Assembly (NCBI GenBank): GCA_021798855.1
Contig: JAJZBP010000147.1
Location: 1 to 5,615, forward strand
Reading direction: 5' to 3'
Origin: Bacillota bacterium
Lineage (GTDB): Bacteria > Bacillota > Sulfobacillia > JAJZIM01 > JAJZBP01
Length of the DNA: 5,615 bases
The position numbers were made by a program, and so were the translations under genes. The notes beneath the pieces were generated by a model, which had not been told where the DNA came from, ran no database searches, and was given only the letters and a program-made list of their open reading frames with translations. Of this stretch, positions 1 to 5,615 are shown piece by piece. How positions within the stretch are numbered: position 1 is the stretch's first letter; each line of letters opens with the position of its first letter.

Positions 1-825
1 GAATCGCCAAGCCGCCATGTCCGCCTTGATCCAGCCCAGGGCCACGGCGTGGTGCTGATCGATGAAGTCCTTGCGCATGATGATGAACCAGCCGTCCTGG
101 TCGTTGATGCTGCTGCCGGTGGCCACCACCCGGCCGACCCCCGCGTCAACCAGTTGGGCGATGTGAGGTTGGAAGGCTTGGGCGGCGTCGATCTTGCCGC
201 TTCTCAACGAGGTGAGCAGGATGGTGGGGTCCAAGTACTCCACGTTGGCCTGGATGTGCTTCTTTTTCAGCAGGGTGGTGACGAAGCGGTCGCCGCACGA
301 ACCCTTGCCGGCCACGCCGATCGTCTTGCCGTTCAGCCACTGGAAGGCCTGTTGTTGGTTCGCGAACTTGGGCGCGTTGGAGCGCACCAGCAGCACGTCG
401 CAAAGTTCACCGGCGGGCGAAAAGAGGTTGGTCTCCACCACCCGAATGTCGGCGATGGACCGCTTGGCCGTGGCCACGAAGGCTGGGATGTCTCCCAGGT
501 AGCCGATCTGGTCCTTGCCGGCCAGCATGTTGGCCACGATCGGAGGACCGATGACCTCGGTGTCCCAGGTGATCGTGGTGCCGGGGGGAAGGTACTTCTT
601 CCAAAGTCCCTCTTTCCTGATGACCACCTCCGAGGGGAAGGCGGTGGGGAAATAGGCCACGTGCAGGTTGTAATGCCCGGTGGCGGCCGTGGGGGTGACC
701 TGACCGCAACCGGCCAGGACGGTGACCAGAAGACCGCCGAGGAAGAATCCCAGGATGGACCCGCGGGCCAGGAGGGGGCGCCGGGCGGAAGCCGTCGCGG
801 GGTTGCGCTTGTCCCTTTCTTGCAT
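1..825 (-). CDS. ABC transporter solute-binding lipoprotein, NMT1/SsuA-like (3' end off window)
   Basis: Probable extracytoplasmic substrate receptor of an ABC importer of the nitrate/sulfonate/taurine class; the substrate cannot be told from sequence. The reading frame is open from the ATG at 825 to the window edge, giving 275 residues. Family members are usually about 320-350, so roughly the last 50-75 are missing. Start choice: an AAGGAGG ribosome-binding site at 840-834 lies 8 nt upstream; another in-frame ATG at 870 has no such site. Residues 1-40 form a lipoprotein signal peptide: basic N-region, hydrophobic stretch at about 23-36, and lipobox L-A-G-C at 37-40, with Cys40 as the lipidated residue. 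An RRPLL at 15-19 loosely resembles a Tat motif. The mature part begins with a beta strand (HYNLHVAYFP, 51-60), followed by the family-like segments IVANMLAGKDQIGYLGDIPA (96-115) and LNGKTIGVAGKGSCGDRF (164-181). A sigma-54 promoter lies upstream. Permease and ATPase genes are expected beyond the left edge (inference). Confidence 0.85.
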   Translation of the reverse strand, partial: MQERDKRNPATASARRPLLARGSILGFFLGGLLVTVLAGCGQVTPTAATGHYNLHVAYFPTAFPSEVVIRKEGLWKKYLPPGTTITWDTEVIGPPIVANMLAGKDQIGYLGDIPAFVATAKRSIADIRVVETNLFSPAGELCDVLLVRSNAPKFANQQQAFQWLNGKTIGVAGKGSCGDRFVTTLLKKKHIQANVEYLDPTILLTSLRSGKIDAAQAFQPHIAQLVDAGVGRVVATGSSINDQDGWFIIMRKDFIDQHHAVALGWIKADMAAWRF

Positions 826-955
826 CTTCTTTACCTCCTTGGGGTTGGCGGAGGAACGAAATAAAAACATGAAGCGGGCGGCGGGTATTTTCTCACCTCC
901 GGTTTTTCGAGATTGTTTCCGGGTCACGGCGGATACGATCAAGCCTTCACACCGT
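826..955 (-). other. 5' leader of the solute-binding protein transcript
   Basis: If transcription starts about 12 bp beyond the -12 element of the sigma-54 promoter, near 955, the mRNA has an untranslated leader of about 130 nt before the ATG at 825. It ends in the strong ribosome-binding site AAGGAGG (840-834). I see no riboswitch class I recognise in it, only short possible pairings (for example ACGG near its 5' end with CCGT further on). The length leaves room for post-transcriptional control, but nothing shows it. Confidence 0.4.
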
Positions 956-974
956 CAATGAAATATGCAATAAT
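946..974 (+). promoter_or_regulatory. Sigma-70/sigma-A-type promoter for the activator gene, overlapping the sigma-54 promoter
   Basis: A -35-like TTCACA (946-951), a 17-bp spacer and a -10-like AATAAT (969-974) each differ from consensus by one base. A TG dinucleotide (966-967) one base before the -10 makes it extended-type. The predicted start is near 981-982, giving a leader of about 63 nt to the GTG at 1045. The -10 region lies wholly inside the opposing sigma-54 element, so both holoenzymes should not be able to occupy the site together. Confidence 0.6.
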
Positions 975-981
975 TATGCCA
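966..981 (-). promoter_or_regulatory. Sigma-54 (-24/-12) promoter for the solute-binding protein gene
   Basis: Read on the minus strand the 16 bases are TGGCATAATTATTGCA. This matches the sigma-54 consensus TGGCAYR-N4-TTGCW at every defined position, with the invariant GG (980-979) and GC (968-967) exactly 12 bp apart. The predicted start site is near 955, reading into the gene that starts at 825. The AT-rich spacer stands out in GC-rich surroundings. A sigma-54 activator gene lies immediately on the other side, as expected for a locally controlled promoter. Confidence 0.9.
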
Positions 982-1003
982 AGACCAAAAAGTCTGGCGT
1001 TGG

Positions 1004-1029
1004 CCGGTCGATAAAACTTCCCCGACCGG
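1004..1029. promoter_or_regulatory. 7-bp dyad, candidate activator-binding site
   Basis: CCGGTCG (1004-1010) and CGACCGG (1023-1029) form a perfect inverted repeat with a 12-nt centre. It lies at about -49 to -74 of the leftward sigma-54 start site and, at the same time, inside the transcribed leader of the activator gene. Its right arm touches the activator's ribosome-binding site (GGGAGG, 1028-1033). The dyad is visible; its role as an enhancer-type site for the activator, and perhaps for autorepression, is inference. By distance it is close in for a classical upstream activating sequence, which commonly sits at about -80 to -150. Confidence 0.4.
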
Positions 1030-1044
1030 GAGGTAAACCGGCGG

Positions 1045-2940
1045 GTGGCGTGGAAAATATTTTTGCCGAAGAACAAACCGAATTCCATCGTGGAGGGGAA
1101 AACCTTGCCGCGCAACCCAACCAAGCAAAAGAGCCAAGTGCCCGCGCCGCCGGATGGAGCCGAAGACGGGCTTTGCCTGGCCGACCTGGCCGAATATTCC
1201 CAGGTTCTCAAACCAACGGCGACCGTCAGGCAGGCGGCGGAACTGTTGCTGCAGGAAAAGGGAAGGGTCCGGCTGGTGGCGGAAAACGCCGGGCGCGTCC
1301 TTGGTGTGGTGACCGGTCCCTGCCTGATGGCGGCCCTCTTGGCGGGTAAGGCGCCGGAGACGCCGGTGCGCGAGGTGATGCTCCCGCCGGGGCAGATCCT
1401 GCGTCTGCCGGAAAGGGAGGGCTACCAGGAAATCGCCGGGGATTACCTGATCCTCACCGGGGCCGGGGAGCGTTCCGGTCTTTGCACCTGCCGCAATTTC
1501 CGCCTGCTTTGGCGTGAACTCAAGCAGGGTAACCGGGAGATGGCCACGGTCAGGCGACTCAACCGGGAATTGGAAGGTATCCTCCAGGCTTCCTACGACG
1601 GGGTGGTGGTGGCGGACGAAGCTCGGATCCTGCGGGTGAGTGAGGGCTATCGCCGGATCACCGGGCTTGAACCCGCGGAGTTGGTCGGTTCCCATTGGGC
1701 GGACATGCCGGACAACGACCACATGTGCCTGCGCACGGTGAAGGAAGTCTTCAAGGTAGCTTTGGAGGAAAAGCAGCCGGTGACCAGAATGCGCCGCAAC
1801 CGTGCGGGGAACGACGTCTACTTTACGGCCACTCCCATCCTGGATCTGGACGGTCAGGTGGTGCGCATGGTCTGCAACGTCCGTGACGTGACGGAGTTGA
1901 ATTACCTGCGGGATCAATTGGAGAGGGTGCGTTGCGAGTTGGACGAACTGCGCACGCGCCAATGGCAGCCGGAGGATTTCGTCGTGGAGAGCCAGGCGAT
2001 GCGGCGAGTGGTGGACCTGATTCGCCGGGCGGCCAGAGTGGACGCCACCGTGTTGATCACCGGGGAATCGGGTGTCGGCAAGGAACTGGTTGCCAAACTC
2101 CTGCACCGATTGTCGCCCCGCAAGGAAGGCCCCTTGATCTTCATCAACTGTGGCGCGATCCCAGAGTCCCTGGTGGAGTCCGAACTCTTCGGCTACGAAA
2201 AGGGGGCGTTCACCGGAGCCAACCGGGAGGGCAAGGTCGGTCTCCTCGAATTGGGGAACAAGGGCACGTTGGTGCTGGACGAAGTGGGAGAATTGCCCTT
2301 GGGTGTGCAGGTGAAACTCCTGCGGGTAATCCAGGAAGGGGAAATGTACCGCATCGGCGGGGTGGGGCCGGTGGCCATCGACGTGCGCCTGGTGGCTTGC
2401 ACCAACCGGGACTTGGAAAAAGCCGTGCGCGAGGGCAAGTTTCGGGAGGACCTCTATTGGCGGCTGAACGTAATTCCGGTGGACGTGCCGCCCCTGCGGG
2501 AGCGCCGGGAGGCCATCCTGCCGCTGGTCAATTTCTACCTGGAACGCTTCGCGGGCAAGTACGGCCTGCGCAAGCAACTGGATCTGGACGCCTTCCGGGC
2601 TTTGGAGGGCTACGAGTGGCCGGGGAACGTGCGGGAACTGCAGCACATGATCGAACGTTTGGTGGTGCTGACTCCGGGGGACGTTATCCGGCGAGAGCAT
2701 CTGCCCGAACAGGTGTTGCGATCCGGGCAAGGCGGCGGTGAACGGCGGGAGGAAGCGGTGTTCGTCCGAGGCGTGGTGCCCCTGGCCGAGGCGCGGGAGG
2801 AGTTGGAGCACAAGCTCCTGGAGCGGGCGATGCAGGTCTTCGGCACCTCCCGGCGGGCGGCCGAGGCCTTGGGAGTGGATCATTCCACGGTCGTGCGCAA
2901 GTTGCAACATTGGCGTGACCATCAGGTGGCCGTGGATTGA
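1045..2940 (+). CDS. Sigma-54-dependent transcriptional activator (CBS-like, PAS, AAA+, TyrR-like HTH)
   Basis: A bacterial enhancer-binding protein of 631 residues that would hydrolyse ATP to open promoters held by sigma-54 RNA polymerase. In order: a CBS-pair-like region at about 44-160, a PAS domain at about 172-285, a likely coiled-coil linker (about 284-306), the AAA+ domain at about 311-550 and a C-terminal helix-turn-helix (587-623, LERAMQVFGTSRRAAEALGV then DHSTVVRK). The AAA+ part is intact: Walker A GESGVGKE (340-347), the sigma-54-contacting GAFTGA (387-392), Walker B GTLVLDE (407-413), arginine-finger segment FREDLYWRLN (466-475) and sensor-II WPGNVREL (525-532). There is no receiver domain, so ligand sensing rather than phosphorylation is expected. 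The GTG start at 1045 has GGGAGG 11 nt upstream (1028-1033). A TTG at 1105 preceded by GGAGGGG is an in-frame alternative giving 611 residues. Sigma-54 promoters on both sides suggest local targets. Confidence 0.95.
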   Translation: MAWKIFLPKNKPNSIVEGKTLPRNPTKQKSQVPAPPDGAEDGLCLADLAEYSQVLKPTATVRQAAELLLQEKGRVRLVAENAGRVLGVVTGPCLMAALLAGKAPETPVREVMLPPGQILRLPEREGYQEIAGDYLILTGAGERSGLCTCRNFRLLWRELKQGNREMATVRRLNRELEGILQASYDGVVVADEARILRVSEGYRRITGLEPAELVGSHWADMPDNDHMCLRTVKEVFKVALEEKQPVTRMRRNRAGNDVYFTATPILDLDGQVVRMVCNVRDVTELNYLRDQLERVRCELDELRTRQWQPEDFVVESQAMRRVVDLIRRAARVDATVLITGESGVGKELVAKLLHRLSPRKEGPLIFINCGAIPESLVESELFGYEKGAFTGANREGKVGLLELGNKGTLVLDEVGELPLGVQVKLLRVIQEGEMYRIGGVGPVAIDVRLVACTNRDLEKAVREGKFREDLYWRLNVIPVDVPPLRERREAILPLVNFYLERFAGKYGLRKQLDLDAFRALEGYEWPGNVRELQHMIERLVVLTPGDVIRREHLPEQVLRSGQGGGERREEAVFVRGVVPLAEAREELEHKLLERAMQVFGTSRRAAEALGVDHSTVVRKLQHWRDHQVAVD

Positions 2941-2946
2941 GGAAAA

Positions 2947-2996
2947 CGCCGCTCAACAAAGCCGCACCCTTGGGGGGGCGGCTTTGTTGAGCGGCG
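2947..2996. terminator. Perfect 19-bp inverted repeat after the activator gene; terminator and/or operator
   Basis: Arms 2947-2965 and 2978-2996 are perfectly complementary over 19 bp, with a 12-nt loop. The position, 7 bp past the activator stop codon, suits a transcription terminator. On the plus strand, however, no T-tract follows the stem; the only T run is the TTTTCC read leftwards on the minus strand (2946-2941). The structure also sits at about -40 to -89 of the rightward sigma-54 start site, so it may serve as a protein-binding dyad, or as both. Confidence 0.65.
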
Positions 2997-3009
2997 GCTC
3001 CACCTCCCT

Positions 3010-3025
3010 TGGTACGGGCCTTGCA
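3010..3025 (+). promoter_or_regulatory. Sigma-54 (-24/-12) promoter for the tandem unknown genes
   Basis: TGGTACGGGCCTTGCA differs from the consensus TGGCAYR-N4-TTGCW only at the fourth position (T for C). The invariant GG (3011-3012) and GC (3023-3024) are exactly 12 bp apart. The predicted start is near 3036, leaving a short leader of about 39 nt before the ATG at 3075. No comparable -35/-10 pair is obvious in the same gap. Confidence 0.8.
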
Positions 3026-3074
3026 TATTCAATTCACGGGTGCCCAGCCCAAATTGGAATAGCGAGGTGGAGAA

Positions 3075-4412
3075 ATGTTTGAAGTACGTCCTCCCCGCCC
3101 GGGCCTGCCGCTTCCCTGCCCGGTCCGCCGGGACAACCCGTCGCCGCCGCCCTTTGCCCTTTTGCCCCTGCGGGAACCGTTTTACGTGCCGGGTCTGCCC
3201 GGTTTCGTGAGCGGCGAAAAGGCCGTGGACGACGAAGGAGTGGTCACTCCCAAATTCGACGGCCTGGTGCTGCGCGGCACCAGGGTGGTGCAGGGGCGGG
3301 TAGAGATCCCCCCCGGGGGCTTTTGTTACATGGCCGATACCATGCGCAGCACTTATCCCGGCGTCGGCTGCTACGACTTTTTGCTGGGTCGCCGTCTCTT
3401 TTTCGTTGACTACGATCTGGAATTGGTCCTCCTGGAGGGGACGACGGTGTTGCCCGATTCTCCCCTGGTGGTCGGCGACGTGGTCTACGTCTTGGGGGCG
3501 TCGCCACGCCACGAGGGTTTCCGCAACGTGGTGGTCCACGCTTACAGTGTCAGCGGGATCGATTGGGACTTCGCCGGGATGTCTCCCGTCTCCTTGCCGA
3601 TCCGGGAGGAGAACTGGTACTCGCCGGATTTCGTGCTGGCCTACAACCAGGGTCGGGCCAGCCACGTCTCCCCCGAACGGGTGGATTTCGCGGCGGTGAC
3701 CGGGATGCACCTGCACTCCCAACTGGTGGCCCGCGAACGTCCCTACTTCGGTCCCCTGTTGGACGGCGGGCGCTGGGCCGTCTCCGACGGCGAGTTGTCG
3801 GTCAGTCGGGACGGGGAGGCTTGGGAACTGGTCTTCCGCTCGGCGGCTCAGGAGGTCCGCCGGCGGATGAGTCCGCCCTGGCCCCTGGATCTATTGCCCG
3901 AGGATCAGGAGGCCCGCCGGTCGCTCCAGCTTACCTGGAACGACGGGTTGGCGGAATTGTTGCCGCAGCCCGAAGGGCCGGCCCTGCGTCTGTACCACGG
4001 TTTGGAACGGCTGGTGTCGGGGTTGGCCTACCCGCGCGACCCGGCCTTCGCGGTGGCCAACGTGTCCTGCCCCATCGGGCACAGTTGGTCCGTGTCCCTT
4101 TACAATCCGCAGTCCCTGTCTTTGGTGCCGGGGGAGTCCGTGGAGGGACCGGAGGGTTATTTCCGGCTGGTGCTGGACGACTTGGTCGGCGAACAGGCCC
4201 GCTGGCACTTTGAGGATCGGCATGGCAATGCCAGCCGGATAATGGCAAAAAGCGGCAACCTGGACACCCTGGTGGGCGGCGGCCGGGTGGTGCAACACCT
4301 TCTGGCCCGCGGCGGAACGGCCACCGTGCAGGCGATGTACCGTCTCTTGGGGGAGGCGACTGGTGAGGCCGATTCTGGTTTGCCGAACTCGGCAGCAAGA
4401 CTGCAGCCGTGA
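3075..4412 (+). CDS. Unrecognised 445-residue protein, first of two tandem paralogues
   Basis: I do not recognise the family. The ATG at 3075 follows GAGGTGG (3064-3070) and is the first gene of the rightward sigma-54 transcript. No signal peptide, lipobox, transmembrane segment, metal-binding cysteine cluster or nucleotide-binding loop is visible, so a soluble cytoplasmic protein is likely. Alternating hydrophobic stretches suggest mostly beta structure after a proline-rich N-terminus. Segments shared with the next gene mark the conserved core: RRDNP (18-22) and PPFALLP, VLRGTRVV (65-72) then GRVEIP, VVGDVVY (132-138), GRW-x-V-x-DGEL (232-241) then AWE and FRSA, EVRRR (260-264), YPRDPAF (319-325), LYN and LSL (342-350), WHFED (377-381) and GNLDTL (394-399). 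The segments around 63-80 and 115-135 look weakly alike (VL-x4-VV), hinting at an internal repeat. It overlaps the downstream gene by 4 bp. Co-regulation with an importer suggests a metabolic or storage role, but no function can be assigned. Confidence 0.85.
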   Translation: MFEVRPPRPGLPLPCPVRRDNPSPPPFALLPLREPFYVPGLPGFVSGEKAVDDEGVVTPKFDGLVLRGTRVVQGRVEIPPGGFCYMADTMRSTYPGVGCYDFLLGRRLFFVDYDLELVLLEGTTVLPDSPLVVGDVVYVLGASPRHEGFRNVVVHAYSVSGIDWDFAGMSPVSLPIREENWYSPDFVLAYNQGRASHVSPERVDFAAVTGMHLHSQLVARERPYFGPLLDGGRWAVSDGELSVSRDGEAWELVFRSAAQEVRRRMSPPWPLDLLPEDQEARRSLQLTWNDGLAELLPQPEGPALRLYHGLERLVSGLAYPRDPAFAVANVSCPIGHSWSVSLYNPQSLSLVPGESVEGPEGYFRLVLDDLVGEQARWHFEDRHGNASRIMAKSGNLDTLVGGGRVVQHLLARGGTATVQAMYRLLGEATGEADSGLPNSAARLQP

Positions 4413-5615
4413 GCCGTCTGTGCGCGGAACTTCTGCCCACCGGTCCGATGCGCCGGGACAACCCGGAGGTTCCCCCCTTCGCGTTGCTGCCGTGGCGTAA
4501 TCCGGTCCGGGTGCCCCTCTGGTCGGGTGCCCGCGCCGGACGCACGTTCTCGCCTGGCGAAAAATATCGCCCGACGAAAGAAAAAGTGGTGCTGCGGGGC
4601 ACCAGGGTTGTGGGGGGGCGCGTGGAGATCCCCGCCGGGGGCCTGTGTTTCCTGACGGGCACCTGGGAAAACGCGGCTGTTTCCGCCGCTTTTCCTTCCC
4701 TTTTGGGACGGATCTTTTGCAGCGTCGAATGTGAACCGGAACGAGTGGTCCTGGAGAACGTGGCCGTCGTTCCCAACGTTCCCGTGGTGGTGGGCGACGT
4801 GGTGTACAGGTGGGAAGCGTCGGAGGGTTCCGGCGGCGGACGCCACGTGGTGCACGTCTACGGACTGGACGGCTACAAATGGGGTTTGGCCGAACTTTCT
4901 CCCAACTTGATGCCGTGGGGGGAAGCAAAACGCACCTGGCTGGAATTTGCCCTGGGGCCAAACCAGGGTCTCCTAAGCTACGTTGCTCCTGAGCAGGCGG
5001 GCTTCGAGGTGGTGAGCGGTGTGCATCTGGCTACGCAGACGGTTGCCGAACGGTGGTCGTCCTGTGGACCGGTACGGGAGGGTGGGCGCTGGCTCGTGGG
5101 GGACGGTGAATTGACCGTGCGGTGGGAGGGAGATGCCTGGGAAATGTCCTTCCGTTCGGCGTCTGAGGAAGTCCGGCGCAGGCTGGAAAGGCTCGATTTG
5201 CCGCGCCCGAAAGCCCCCGGCACCGCTTCCGCTTGGGATGGGCGGTTGTGTTGGAGGCGTGGAATGGCCGAGTTGCTGCTGCGGGCGGAGGGGCCGTTCC
5301 TGCGTTGGTACTGCGGTTTGGAGAAATTGGTGTCGGACCGGGAATACCCGCGTGACCCGGCTTTCAGGGTGCGCAACCTGCCGTGCCCCGGCGGACGCAG
5401 TTCCTCCCTGGCCCTTTATAACCATGAACCGTTGTCCCTGGGAGCGGGAGAGGCCGTGGCGGGACCGGAGGGGCATTCCCGTCTGGTCGTGGACGCCATC
5501 GTGGCGAACAGGGTGGGCTGGCACTTTGAGGATCACCGAGGTAACCGCAGCCTGTCTGTGGTCAAGGCTGGCAATCTGGACACCTTGTTGGGTGACGCAA
5601 GGGTGGGGTGGTGCC
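4409..5615 (+). CDS. Unrecognised protein, second tandem paralogue (3' end off window)
   Basis: Paralogue of the preceding gene and colinear with it over its whole visible length (402 codons open to the window edge). By eye, conservation is strongest in the blocks RRDNP (15-19), VLRGTRVV (61-68), VVGDVVY (127-133), WHFED (371-375) and GNLDTL (388-393). If it ends like the first copy, about 45 residues are missing. The GTG start shares bases with the upstream TGA stop (GTGA, 4409-4412) and has no clear ribosome-binding site, which points to translation by coupling. It is also the first possible start after the in-frame stop at 4364-4366, and it puts RRDNP at nearly the same distance from the N-terminus as in copy one. 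This copy has more cysteines (for example 5, 80, 104, 108, 219, 281, 302, 326) than the first. It has no signal peptide or membrane segment. The function is unknown. Confidence 0.85.
   Translation, partial: MSRLCAELLPTGPMRRDNPEVPPFALLPWRNPVRVPLWSGARAGRTFSPGEKYRPTKEKVVLRGTRVVGGRVEIPAGGLCFLTGTWENAAVSAAFPSLLGRIFCSVECEPERVVLENVAVVPNVPVVVGDVVYRWEASEGSGGGRHVVHVYGLDGYKWGLAELSPNLMPWGEAKRTWLEFALGPNQGLLSYVAPEQAGFEVVSGVHLATQTVAERWSSCGPVREGGRWLVGDGELTVRWEGDAWEMSFRSASEEVRRRLERLDLPRPKAPGTASAWDGRLCWRRGMAELLLRAEGPFLRWYCGLEKLVSDREYPRDPAFRVRNLPCPGGRSSSLALYNHEPLSLGAGEAVAGPEGHSRLVVDAIVANRVGWHFEDHRGNRSLSVVKAGNLDTLLGDARVGWC

Noticed and set aside
49..864. Plus-strand open frame of 271 codons over the solute-binding protein gene
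   Set aside because: It is antisense to a gene with a ribosome-binding site, signal peptide and family motifs; its product is low-complexity Gly/Asp/Val-rich, as expected from the complement of GC-rich coding sequence.
868..870. Upstream in-frame ATG for the solute-binding protein (residues MFLFRSS...)
   Set aside because: No ribosome-binding site precedes it, and the ATG at 825 has an ideal AAGGAGG 8 nt upstream.
826..955. Possible riboswitch in the long leader
   Set aside because: I found no conserved core of a class I know and no convincing terminator or sequestering stem.
1932..2741. Plus-strand 269-codon frame inside the activator gene
   Set aside because: A shadow in another frame, Gly/Arg-rich, overlapping the AAA+ domain.
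955..2922. Minus-strand open frame of 655 codons over the activator gene
   Set aside because: Longer than the real gene, but the sense strand encodes intact AAA+ motifs. The antisense product is His/Gln/Pro-rich and resembles no family, and its start has no supporting signals.
3891..4961. Minus-strand 356-codon frame across the junction of the tandem genes
   Set aside because: Antisense shadow; Pro/Arg-rich composition and no ribosome-binding site, while both sense frames are conserved as paralogues.
4973..5536. Minus-strand 187-codon frame over the second paralogue
   Set aside because: Antisense to a frame whose protein aligns end to end with its neighbour.

Overview
The window is GC-rich by eye, with codon use biased towards G/C at third positions and strong AGGAGG-type ribosome-binding sites. 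The regulator type (a CBS-PAS sigma-54 activator with a TyrR-like C-terminus) and the lipoprotein-type solute-binding protein fit a high-GC, Gram-positive-type anaerobe such as a member of the Clostridia/Moorella/Desulfotomaculum assemblage. That placement is inference; no rRNA or taxonomic marker is present.

Layout, left to right. (1) Positions 1-825, minus strand: the N-terminal 275 residues of a lipoprotein solute-binding protein of the nitrate/sulfonate/taurine (NMT1/SsuA-like) ABC-importer class, whose C-terminus lies off the left edge. (2) Positions 826-1044: a compact divergent control region. A consensus-perfect sigma-54 promoter (966-981) fires left into the transporter gene. A sigma-70/sigma-A-type promoter (946-974) fires right into the regulator. 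The two share bases. A 7-bp dyad (1004-1029) lies just upstream of the sigma-54 promoter. (3) Positions 1045-2940, plus strand: a 631-residue sigma-54-dependent activator with CBS-like region, PAS, AAA+ and helix-turn-helix domains. (4) Positions 2941-3074: a perfect 19-bp inverted repeat, then a second sigma-54 promoter (3010-3025) pointing right. (5) Positions 3075-5615, plus strand: two overlapping genes coding for paralogous proteins of a family I do not recognise. The second runs off the right edge.

The regulator gene is thus flanked by two outward-facing sigma-54 promoters. Each has an inverted repeat centred about 60-65 bp upstream of its predicted start site. The simplest model is a small regulon. 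The activator senses a small molecule through its PAS and/or CBS-like region, then switches on an ABC importer to the left and the tandem pair of unknown proteins to the right. The unknown pair is the most novel part: it is cytoplasmic-looking, beta-rich, without a recognisable catalytic motif, translationally coupled and apparently under dedicated sigma-54 control. What the system handles cannot be read from this window; the missing transporter partners to the left and the genes to the right would be the best clues.
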